From Oehlia diaphana (taxonomy: Eukaryota; Glomeromycota; Glomeromycetes; Glomerales; Glomeraceae), in assembly GCA_003833135.1 (NCBI GenBank), contig QZLH01001264.1, positions 8,026 to 33,850 on the forward strand: a stretch of DNA of 25,825 nucleotides. The letters are read 5' to 3'. Within the stretch, counting starts at the first letter, position 1. Each line of letters starts with the position of its first letter. The position numbers and the translations under genes are program-made. Below the pieces are notes generated by a model, which saw only the letters and a list, made by a program, of their open reading frames with translations, was not told where the DNA came from and searched no databases. This document shows positions 1 to 7,985 of the stretch, piece after piece.

Positions 1-2
1 GG

Positions 3-455
3 GTCATTTCTGTCAAAATTAATCAGTTCGGTAGATGCAGAATTGGATCAGAGATATTTGGGTCAAATATGTCAGCTCATCATATAAAGAGCTTGTATAT
101 TTTGGCTAAATTTATGATACGAGACGATAGTAATGTCAATTGTTAACCGGGACAAGTACAATTCTTTTTTTCTCACAAGGTTGATTTACCGAATGGAGAA
201 TTAGAACATAATTTAGCATTTATCCAATGGTATAGACCTACAAATTCTCGATACCATTTCAGCTTTGCCGATGACGAAATTTGTAATGTCGAACTCTAGG
301 ATCTCGAGTTTTATCCCCAATATAAAGACTGCATAATTCCGGTACATAATATTCTGAGTAGATTTGTACCTGTAAAGTATAAAATTTCAGATCAGAAAAA
401 TGCGAAAGAATATATAGCTATAAATCCAGTTAATAGAAAATACAATATTTGTTAA
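3..455 (+). pseudogene. C-terminal part of a transposon-type ORF, broken
   Basis: Frame 3 reads as protein from the window edge to a TAA at 453-455, broken only by TAA at 144-146 and TAG at 297-299. Recognisable stretches are KINQFGRCRIGSEIFGS, then PGQVQFFFSHKVDLPNGE, EHNLAFIQWYRPTN and FVPVKYKISDQ. I remember this type of sequence as recurring many times in Glomeromycotina genomes, where it looks transposon-encoded, but I cannot name the domain or assign an activity. The TAG lies between VEL and DLEF, where a Trp codon is a plausible ancestor (TGG to TAG). The 5' part lies outside the window. Coding sense is fairly clear; identity is weak. Confidence 0.55.
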
Positions 456-697
456 TAAATAAAAATAAAACTTGCATTTATTAGTTGATTATTGCTTTTT
501 GTTAAATTTTACATAAAATGTTCAGTTTCGGTAAAGAACATCAGAAAATGATGAGTTTCGGTAAAGAACTTCAGAAATGACATTCGGAAAGTCATATGCC
601 GAAATTTAGTCAAAACTTAGAACAGATTGATCTTTGGCCGAAATTTATTCCGAAACTTAGCCAAAAGTCACATGACCGAAAGTTTTGATTTCGACTA
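456..697. mobile_element. Right terminus of the left-hand transposon
   Basis: Non-coding end of the element carrying the broken ORF at 3-455. It contains a 30-bp-period direct repeat (AGTTTCGGTAAAGAAC at 524-539 and 554-569) and several CCGAAA-type motifs in both orientations between about 580 and 690. The outer end reads, from the right, TAGTCGAAATCAAAACTTTC. It abuts retrotransposon reverse-transcriptase sequence that begins immediately after, so this element probably inserted into the LINE. The other end and its target duplication are outside the window, so the class is not settled. Confidence 0.45.
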
Positions 698-1229
698 GTA
701 TAGGTTAATGATAAAAGATATTATGGGTGTAGAAATACAAATTCCATTAAGGGCTTGTTGTAATAAAGGAATATCCACTTGAACATATGCTTTAGAGAGA
801 TCTTAGATCATTATATACAGTGGTTTTCTTAAAGTGTTAGCTGCAGTAATAGCAGTTTGTATATTAAATATAATTTCCATATATAAGGATCTTTGAATAC
901 CAGCTCTATTATTTGGTTGCAGAATATTGTTATTACTTAAATATTTATTTAATTGGAGATTAAATATTTTTGTAAGAATTTTTCTTATTGTTTCTAATAA
1001 AACAATAGGTCAGGTATGTTTAATGTCATTGTTCCATCACTGAGGTTTCAGTATAGGAAATAACAATGCTTTTTGCCAACTCGCTGGTAGTATTTCATGT
1101 GAAATAAAAAAATTATAAAGGTAAAGAATCTTTTTTAGAAATTTCATATGTAAGTTTTGATACGCCTGAAGCTTTATTATTAGGTAGTGATTTGAGAGTA
1201 TCTTCCAATTTATCTATAGTAATTGGTAT
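698..1229 (-). pseudogene. LINE reverse transcriptase, N-terminal part
   Basis: Minus-strand translation shows landmarks of non-LTR reverse transcriptase: PNNKASGVSKLTYEI, SWQKALLFPILKP, PIVLLETIRKI, LNKYLSNNNILQPNNRAGIQ and DLSKAYVQVDIPLLQQAL. The last is motif A; the usual second acidic residue (KAYD) is replaced by Val. In-frame stops fall after LPL, before WNND, before PIVLLE and before DLSKAY. The YADD-type catalytic motif and everything downstream are absent because the left-hand transposon starts at about 697. The N-terminal continuation is found on the other side of the 1230-2233 insertion, in the same frame. Confidence 0.8.
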
Positions 1230-2233
1230 TAGTGTTCTACATGAGTTGAGCTAGCTCATAAGCTGGCTCAAGCTTTCAAGCCAAGCCAAGCTAAGCTATA
1301 ATTAAATTGGCTTGATGGCTCTTGGAAGAGCTCGTAAACTCAGCTCAAAAAGCTTTAGCCTGTAACAGACTTAGCTCAAAAAGCTCAAGCTGGCTTATAA
1401 GCCAAATGAACTATTATACAAAAAAAAAGAAACTGCTAGAACTAATAATTCTGGCATTTTTACATATACAATTGAAAAAAATGCCAAAACTAATAGTTTC
1501 AGTATTTTTACATATAAAATCAAAAAGAAAAATGCTAGAACTAATAATTTTGGCATTTTTACATGTAAAATTGAAAGAAAACTGCTAGAAGAACTAATAA
1601 TTCTGGTGTTTTTACATGTAAAATTAAAAATATAATGCCAAAACTATCAGCTTTAGCATTTTTACATGTAAAATCAAAGAAAATATGCTGGAACCAATTA
1701 TTCTAGTGCTTTTATATATAAAATCAAAAAAAATGCTGAAACTATCAATTTATTTCAGCATTTTTACATGTAAAATCAAAAAAAAATATGCCAAAACGAA
1801 TAGTTTTAGCATTTTATATATAAAACAAAAAGTAAAAAATGTTTCACAACATTTTTTAAATAATTTAAAGTAAAAACGTTGAGAAAATATTTATTTAGTT
1901 AAAAATAATGTTTTGCAATATTTTTTTAATAATTAATGTAAAAATGTTGCAAAATGTTATATTTTACATAATTTAATTAAAAAAAATGTTTTGCAACATT
2001 TTTTTTTAATAATTTAAAGTAAAAATGTTGCGAAAACATTTTTATGATAAAGTTTGAGTCAGCTCAAACTCAACTCAGCTCAAGCCAGGATTTTCATAGC
2101 TCAGCTCAGTTTGAGCCAAACTGAACCAAGATTTTTTGTGGCTCAGCTCATTCCAGTTTTGACTTGGCACAGATCTTCAAGCCAAGCCAAGCCAAACTGT
2201 AGCTCAGCTTAAGCCAGTTCATGTAGAATACTA
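1230..2233. mobile_element. hAT-like non-autonomous element A
   Basis: A 1004-bp insertion in the LINE. Ends are TAGTGTTCTACATGA on the left and the reverse complement of TAGTATTCTACATGA on the right, a 15-bp terminal inverted repeat with one mismatch that fits the hAT start YAGNG. It is flanked by an 8-bp duplication, ATTGGTAT at 1222-1229 and ATTGGTGT at 2234-2241 (one mismatch). Subterminal regions are rich in AGCTCA/GAGCT and AAGCCAAGCC motifs. The core (about 1425-1830) holds eight ~50-bp units, each a stem-loop (AATGCC..GGCATT type) joined by a TTTTACATGTAAAA palindrome, followed by AATGTTGC-type hairpins up to 2045. No transposase is present; short ORFs inside are repeat read-through. 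Confidence 0.75.
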
Positions 2234-3213
2234 ATTGGTGTTAAAAGTGATTCAATTTCTTTTTGTGCTATATTAGTTTTTGGGTGATAAATAGTTTCCC
2301 AAAAATTATTGAAACCTACTAAAGGATCATATTTCTCTGTAGAACTATTACTCAATCCTATATTCTGAAAATGTGAATTGGTAATATGCATGATTATATT
2401 ACAATCATTTGAATATTTAACTTCATTATCTTCCATGTATTTAATGCGATCTAATGTAATTTTCCTTGGGTGTCATACCAAAATGGAGTTTAACATTCTT
2501 TTGTTATTGTTCTTGAGATTGTCATCCCTTTTCCCTATAAATTTATCAATCTGTTTTATATCCTATGAGGAGCGATCTTTCTTGGATTGTATTTTAATCA
2601 ATTCAGTAAGGTTGGATATTAATTTTATTATGTCTTTTGATTCATCAAGCATAGTTATTTCAAAGGGTAAAGCAGTTGCCAAGTCATATTTATATTTTTT
2701 AACTAGTTTAGTAAGCCACTTCCTTTTTTGTTTCTAATGTTTTTTAAAGACAGGAAATTTCAGATAATGTTACATTATTCGAATCATTATTATTAATTTC
2801 TTCTAATAATTTCATGAGGTTATTTTATTCATTGTTAAAGGATATAAGAATTTGATCCTTCATGTATTTTTTAAAAGATGTAAGTTGATATGATTGGTTA
2901 TATTATTGTCTGATATGTAATGGAAAGTTATTTTGTCTCAGTGGATTTTGTTTAAATTTTTTGACTTTGGCTTCTTCTAAAGCGTTTTTGATCTCCAGTT
3001 CTATCTGATCTTCAAGAGACTAATGACCGTATCTTTTCAACCAGTGTAGATGCAACTTGGACTTATAATATTTCTAATATATCTTTGGTTTCACAAATTC
3101 CTTTTGACTTCATTCTGTGATTGATAAATTGCTGAGGTGTGTATCCATCTTCTTATATGTAGGGTAGGCACAATTCTTTAAAATATTCTGGAAATAATTC
3201 CATTGATTGGAAG
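2234..3213 (-). pseudogene. LINE linker between endonuclease and reverse transcriptase
   Basis: Degenerate minus-strand coding sequence between the two catalytic domains. Readable pieces include EDQIELEIKNALEEAKVKK near 3000, MKLLEEINNNDSNN near 2790 and, from 2436 down to the insertion, NSHFQNIGLSNSSTEKYDPL and FNNFWETIYHPKTNIAQKEI. The last piece ends ESLLTP-I and continues directly into TIDKLEDTLKSLP on the other side of element A. Several stops (for example in the RQ*YNQ stretch) look like CAA to TAA changes. No domain is recognised in this stretch. Confidence 0.6.
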
Positions 3214-4192
3214 TCATTTCTTAGTATTATACTGATTCTCTTTATTCGAATTTGTATCACGTTTGAATTTACTATTTTTGTTTCTAATTAAGTTAGCATT
3301 TGGGTGATCTATGGATATTTTGATAATACTATGATCTGAAAAGTAAAAATTTTCATTAAGAATATTAAACTCAGTTATACTATTACATAAATTTTGTAAT
3401 CCAAAAATGTAATCTATCACCAAAGAAGATTTATTAAGATCACCAGGGTAATGTGTTAGCTCATTTTTTAATCCAAATTTGGTAGAGAGATTAACTAGTT
3501 TAAAATAACAGATTATCTCACTGAAAGACTTTCTTTTAATAATTTTTTCTAGATACAATTACTTAAATAATCACGTCCTATAATATCACGTAATGAAACT
3601 TGTTGTGATAGTTGAGAGATATTAAAGTCTCCTAAAAGTAAAGTAGTATGATTATATTTTGATAATTGTTTATCCAAACAATTATATAATTTTGTTATAA
3701 TTTCATTGAATGTAGTTTGATGTTTAATTTTATAATTAGATAAGTAGATAGAGTGTACATGAATTTTTGATTTGTTCTTAAAATTGAATGTCATTATTAT
3801 ATAATGTCTTTGATGTAAAATTTCAGTGATCTTTAAGTGCTTGTGTAATTGTTCTGAAAGTATAATAAGTGATCCACCTTTAGTTTTCAATTCATTTGAA
3901 TTATTCACATTAGGTAATATGTATTTCATGTATGCTTTTGATTGAGTTATATTAAAATTATTGTCATGTTCGTTCATTTCACAGATATGTAAAAAGTCTA
4001 TATAGCCTGAGATCATCATTTGAATAATACTATCTTTTTTCTTCTTGAAGCCTCCTTGTAAATTATGAGAAGCAAATATAATTTGTTTATAATCATATAT
4101 AATATCTGAATAAGTCAGAAAGGAAGTACATGTGTGATCTTCTACAATTTGTTCTATATTTGAGATATTAGAAGAGTAATTGATCGGTCTAT
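3214..4192 (-). pseudogene. LINE endonuclease domain (APE/EEP type)
   Basis: Minus-strand sequence with endonuclease/exonuclease/phosphatase features. From high to low coordinates: IIFASHNLQGGFKKKKD near 4060, YIDFLHICEMNEHDNNF, TKGGSLIIL, IHVHSIYLSNYK, LLLGDFNISQL (the GDFN motif near 3620), then after a frameshift near 3550 VIDYIFG and FYFSDHSIIKIS (the SDH motif near 3325). In LINEs this domain nicks target DNA to prime reverse transcription. One block (3549-4019) and the next (3214-3558) are each open but in different frames, so the domain is broken. Reading continues upstream as YRPINYSSNISNIEQ and is cut by the insertions beginning near 4193. Confidence 0.75.
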
Positions 4193-4199
4193 TAAACTA

Positions 4200-4430
4200 C
4201 CCTAGCGTTACCTCAAAAAAAAGCACTGGTGGCTGGCATTATGCGGAATTATGTACTGTCACGTGAACAGTCGGTGACAAATAATGAGTGACGAATAAGT
4301 TTTTATCAACTCGAAAAAAACTAAGTCCCTCAGATAAATATAAACAATGAAAACACTGAGGGGCGTGACGGATGTGATGATTTTTTACATGGTTATGTGA
4401 CCAGTACTTTTTTTTGGGGTAACGCTAGGC
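4200..4430. mobile_element. TA-flanked MITE
   Basis: A 231-bp element with terminal inverted repeats of about 30 bp: CCTAGCGTTACCTCAAAAA on the left and, reading in from the right, CCTAGCGTTACCCCAAAAA, continuing through AAAGYACTGGT with two mismatches. TA dinucleotides flank it at 4198-4199 and 4431-4432, suggesting Tc1/mariner-type insertion. Outside the TA there is a longer imperfect repeat, GATCGGTCTATTAAA at 4182-4196 and GATGGTCTATTAAA at 4433-4446. No coding capacity. Confidence 0.7.
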
Positions 4431-4442
4431 TAGATGGTCTAT

Positions 4443-5372
4443 TAAAGCTCCGCATGGATCAGATTGGATCAGATTACCTGGTTAACCCAAACTGAAATTT
4501 TTTTTCAGGTCAGATCGGGTCAGGTTAACCATTTTGACCCAACCTGACCCATTTGACCTGAAAGTATTTGGGTTACTTCGGGTAACTTGGGTTACCGAAG
4601 TTTTATACTTTTTATTATTAATTATACAAAAAATGTTAGGTTCAACATTTTTAATTAAAAAAAAAACATTTTTTTTAATTTTTATTGAAAAAATGTCAGG
4701 TTTGAGTGATCTGGCATTTATTTTGTGTTTTTGTATATATAAAATGCTGAAACTATTTGTTTTAGCATTTTTTTGATTTTACATGTAAAAATGCCAGAAT
4801 CATTAGTTCCAGCATTTTTTTTTTTTGATTTTATATGTAACAATGCTGGAATCATTAGTTCTGGCATTTTTCTTTTTGAGTTTACATATAAAAATGCCGG
4901 AATCATTAGTTCTGGTATTTTTTTTGATTTTACATGTAAAAACTCTGGAATCATTAATTCCAGTATTTCTCCTTTTGATTTACATGTAAAAATGCTGAAA
5001 CTGATAGTTTTGGCATTTTTTTTAATTTTACATATAAAAATGCTAAAATTGATAGTTTTGGCATTTTTTTTTTGATTTTTACATGTAAAAATGCTGAAAC
5101 TATTTGTTTCAGCATTTTTTTTTGATTTTACATGTAAAAATGTCAAAATCATTACTTTTAACATTTTTTTTTTTTATTTTATATACAAAAATACTAGGAA
5201 CTTTAGTTTTGGTGGTTTTCAAGTTATTTGACCTAAATATATATTGGATCAATAGGTCGGGTCAGGCACCCGACTAGCTCTAACCTGACCCATGTCAGGT
5301 TATGAATTTGATGACCTGATCTGAATATTTTGGGTCAACCCGTCAGGTCATCCAATCTGTCGCGAAGCTCTA
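4443..5372. mobile_element. hAT-like non-autonomous element B
   Basis: A 930-bp element. The left end TAAAGCTCCGC and the reverse complement of the right end TAGAGCTTCGCG share CAGATTGGAT just inside. The flanks are TGGTCTAT (4435-4442) and CGGTCTAT (5373-5380), an 8-bp duplication with one mismatch as expected for hAT. Subterminal DNA repeats GGTCA/TGACC-type motifs (GGGTCAGGTTAACC and its complement). The core from about 4735 to 5215 is ten ~50-bp units, each a stem-loop of the AATGCTGGAA..TTCTGGCATT type separated by TTTTACATGTAAAA. This is the same design as element A at 1230-2233, in the other orientation. No transposase. Confidence 0.7.
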
Positions 5373-5768
5373 CGGTCTATAATTATTAATGTTGTTTTTG
5401 GAATTTTTTGCATTTTCTTGTTATTTTTTATTATTATTGTTATTATTATTATCAATTTTTTTGGAGTTTTATGTGAATTTTTTGATTTGTTATTAAAATG
5501 TTTGTAACTGTATCATGTAACCTTTTTAACCTTTTTATTTGTTTGTTCATTATAAGTCCACCCTGTTAGTTATAAAAGATATATACTTGATATTGTACAT
5601 TTTAACATACAAAGGATTTAATATATCTAGTAAAACTTGATTGATTATTAGAGTAATCAGAAAGTGCAGAGCTATTATTGTTATTATGTTTGTCATTATC
5701 ATTTTTATATTGACTAAGATGTTCATTTTATTCAAGATCAGCGACTTCATCTTGGTAATTGTCTGATT

Positions 5769-6091
5769 TAGGGTGTCCAGGATTTCATGGTGTGATGGAC
5801 CGAAAAGTGTGGTGTAATTTAAACAAAAAGTGTAGTTTGGTGCGATTTTTAATTCTGGCTGATTTGGCGTAATTTTAGCTAGAATTAACATAATTTTAAT
5901 TTCAAATTCACTATCTTAATTCGAGCCAAAATTTGATAAATGAAAACCAACCATGTGATCATCAATCAAACAATAAAACTCAATTTATTGCGAATAGTGT
6001 GAAAAATGTAAAACTTTGCCAAAAAATGCGGCCACACCAAAAGTGTAAAAAAATAATAAAAAGAGGTGACCGTTCTATCCTGGACATCCTA
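5769..6091. mobile_element. hAT-like MITE
   Basis: A 323-bp element. The left end is TAGGGTGTCCAGGAT, and reading in from the right TAGGATGTCCAGGAT, a 15-bp inverted repeat with one mismatch. Flanks are GTCTGATT (5761-5768) and GTCTGTTT (6092-6099), an 8-bp duplication with one mismatch. Removing it joins LQT to DNYQDE in the LINE ORF1-like frame. The ORF on the minus strand here is not a gene. Confidence 0.7.
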
Positions 6092-6977
6092 GTCTGTTTG
6101 TAACTCTTCAGAACTGTATATCATATATATCGAAAAAAGAGTATAATTGTCCCAATCTTAGTTTGATGGTAAATATTCCTTATCGAAGTTATTTTCTAAT
6201 GCTCTTTGATAATTGGTAGGCTTTATATATAAAAATTAGGATTATTTTTTGGGGTATTTAATGTATTATAGGTAGGTGTAGTTCTTCATTCTCTAGAATT
6301 TCTCCTATATTGGTTAGCTGGAGTAGATTCATTTAAATTGTTTAATGGGACATATTGAAGTTATAATAGTTGTTGTTGTTGTATTTATGGTATAGGGGAA
6401 GCTTGTTGATATTGCCCTTTAACTACTGAAAGGATTTTACTAATCTGTGCATCCTTTATTTCCTCTTTATATGACATTTGTTATTGTAGAAGTACCATAT
6501 TATTCATTGATTCTTTGATAATAATGTTATGATCGTTAACTTGGGTTATGAAAATTTTGAAATCGTTAATGCCCTTTTGTTGTAATTCAATCTTCTCTTC
6601 TAATTCTTTGATCTTTTTTTCTGCCCAGATCATTTTATTTTTTAATGTACTAATCTCAAATTCTGAGGCATTGTCTGAAATAGGTGCAGTGGCATTATTA
6701 TCGTTAACTGAAGTATTCCTTGATATGGAATGATGTGAAGGGTATTGGTGATCATAGTTAAGTTAATGATAAACCCATTGGCATTGGTTAGAATTTTGTG
6801 ATCCTGTTAGGTTGTTTCTATTAGTTGGTTTAGTGGAATGTCTTTTATTAAAATCTTTATTGATTTTTAAGATAATACTGTAGTTTTCTGAGATGCTTTA
6901 TTTTACTAATAGTAATTTTTGCATTATTACAAGATATGAATACCGATTTGAAAAATTTTTGTCTATTGTGTGATGTA

Positions 6978-7480
6978 CACAGTGAAATTCGATAAACTGG
7001 ATCTTTGATAAACCAGATTTAGGCCTTTTGTTGGAACCAAATCACGTATATTAAAATAGTTTTGATATACCAGAGTTTACTAGTAAAAGCTCAATATTCA
7101 CTATAACGGATCAATTTTTTAACCAGCTATAGTAAAAATGACTCGATAAACTGGATCACGTGATCATCATCAACCAATAAAATTTAAGCAACGTGATGCG
7201 ATAAATTTTAATTTTGGCCAGAATTATAAAAATCTTAATTTAGGCTGAAGTTATGTATTACTTATATTTTCAATTAAAATTATTTTATATTCATTTTCAT
7301 AAAATATATGACTTAAAACTAAGATGAAAAATTAAATTATAGTGTATATTAGTTTTATTAACATGAAAATTCAGTATAATATATTTCACTTTATCAAAAA
7401 TTTTTTCGCTAAACCAGATATCCTGATAAACCAAATATTTTTAGTGGACTGATAGATCTGGTTTATCGAATTTCACTGTG
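6978..7480. mobile_element. pogo/Tigger-like MITE
   Basis: A 503-bp element with near-perfect termini CACAGTGAAATTCGATAAAC on both ends (inverted), followed by TGGATCT on the left and CAGATCT on the right. TA dinucleotides flank it at 6976-6977 and 7481-7482, the target duplication of the Tc1/mariner/pogo superfamily. Inside there are further copies of the GATAAACCAGAT motif (near 7007 and 7424). No transposase ORF. Excision restores the LINE frame (EHTT to SHNRQ). Confidence 0.75.
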
Positions 7481-7634
7481 TAGTATGTTCAACTAGACAA
7501 TCCTGGATCATGTATCCTGGAGATTCATATTGTAAGCATATTTTAACTTTGTTATCTAAAGGTATAATATATAAATTTGTGTAATATGATACTGGATTAA
7601 TAACTACCGCTGTGATGCTGCAGACTGTAGTATA

Positions 7635-7682
7635 GCAAAAAAAAAATTAAGCTTTTTTTGGCAAAGCTTAATTTTTTTTTGC
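7635..7682. repeat. Perfect-arm hairpin at the LINE edge
   Basis: GCAAAAAAAAAATTAAGCTTT on the left is mirrored by AAAGCTTAATTTTTTTTTGC on the right, with a short TTTTGGC loop. It marks the junction between the last readable LINE codons and the following low-complexity DNA. It may be the end of another inserted element. Confidence 0.5.
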
Positions 7683-7985
7683 CTCTTTCATTCTCCCTTT
7701 CCCTTTCATTTTCCATTACCTTTCATTTTTCATTATCCTTTTCATTTTCCAGTACTCTTTTGTTCTCCCCTTCCTTTTATTTTTCTCTTTCCCTTTTATT
7801 TTTCTCTTCCATTTCATTATTCCTTCCTATTCTCACCTTCTCTTTCATTCTACCCCTTTCCTTTTCATTCTCCTCCTTCCCTTTTTATTTTCTTCTTCCC
7901 TTTTCATCATTTTTTTCTTCCCTTTTCATTTTCCTCTTTCCTTTTTATTTTCCCTTTCCCTTTTCATTTTTCCATTTTCCAAATG
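7683..7985. repeat. Polypyrimidine (C/T) tract, about 300 bp
   Basis: Almost pure C/T on the plus strand, made of degenerate units such as CTTTCATTTTCC and CCCTTTTCATT with a loose period of 12-20 bp. A plus-strand reading frame through it gives only Phe/Ser/Leu repeats and has no ATG, so I do not call a gene. It directly precedes the first donor-like site of the intron array at 7986. Confidence 0.6.

Larger units (their letters stand above)
698..7634 (-). mobile_element. Decayed non-LTR retrotransposon (LINE) riddled with insertions
   Basis: The minus strand carries, in LINE order, an ORF1-like region with a coiled coil (about 7634 down to 5560), an endonuclease/exonuclease/phosphatase-type domain (about 4192-3214), a linker and the start of a reverse transcriptase (about 1221-698). 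All parts carry in-frame stops or frameshifts, so the copy is dead. It is interrupted by elements at 1230-2233, 4200-4430 with 4443-5372, 5769-6091 and 6978-7480, and truncated on the left by another element. Deleting an insert and one target duplication rejoins the reading frame at 1222-1229/2234-2241, 4185/5373-5380, 5761/6092 and 6976/7481. That is strong evidence that these parts were once one element. Confidence 0.75.
5560..7634 (-). pseudogene. LINE ORF1-like region, broken
   Basis: Minus-strand coding remnants upstream of the endonuclease. From 7634 down: AVVINPVSYYTNLYIIPLDN, LQYESPGYMIQDCLVEHTT, then across the pogo-like insert SHNRQKFFKSVFISCNNAK and ISKIKHLRKLQYYLKN, then NNATAPISDNASEFEISTLK with AEKKIKELEEKIELQQKGI (6740-6548, a coiled coil), a Gln-rich stretch near 6370, and across the hAT MITE SSEELQTDNYQDEVADLE and NNSSALSDYSNNQSSFTRY. 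ORF1 proteins of LINEs are RNA-binding and commonly have coiled coils; the N-terminal part may be the RNA-binding domain, which I infer only from position. There are multiple stops, mostly at positions where CAA would be expected. An ATT-rich microsatellite lies at about 5425-5455. Confidence 0.6.

Noticed and set aside
1322..1873. Plus-strand frames of 88 and 62 aa
   Set aside because: Read-through of the hairpin units of hAT-like element A.
2378..2737. 119-aa plus-strand frame
   Set aside because: Antisense shadow of the LINE linker on the minus strand.
4718..5164. 148-aa minus-strand frame, with a 100-aa plus-strand frame over the same DNA (4773-5075)
   Set aside because: Both read the ~50-bp hairpin units of hAT-like element B; the repeat length and lack of stops in the palindromes create them.
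5550..5891. 113-aa minus-strand frame
   Set aside because: It crosses the border of the hAT-like MITE and is out of frame with the Asn/Ser-rich ORF1 remnant.
6548..6733. 61-aa plus-strand frame
   Set aside because: Antisense to the coiled-coil part of the LINE ORF1-like region, which reads much better as protein.
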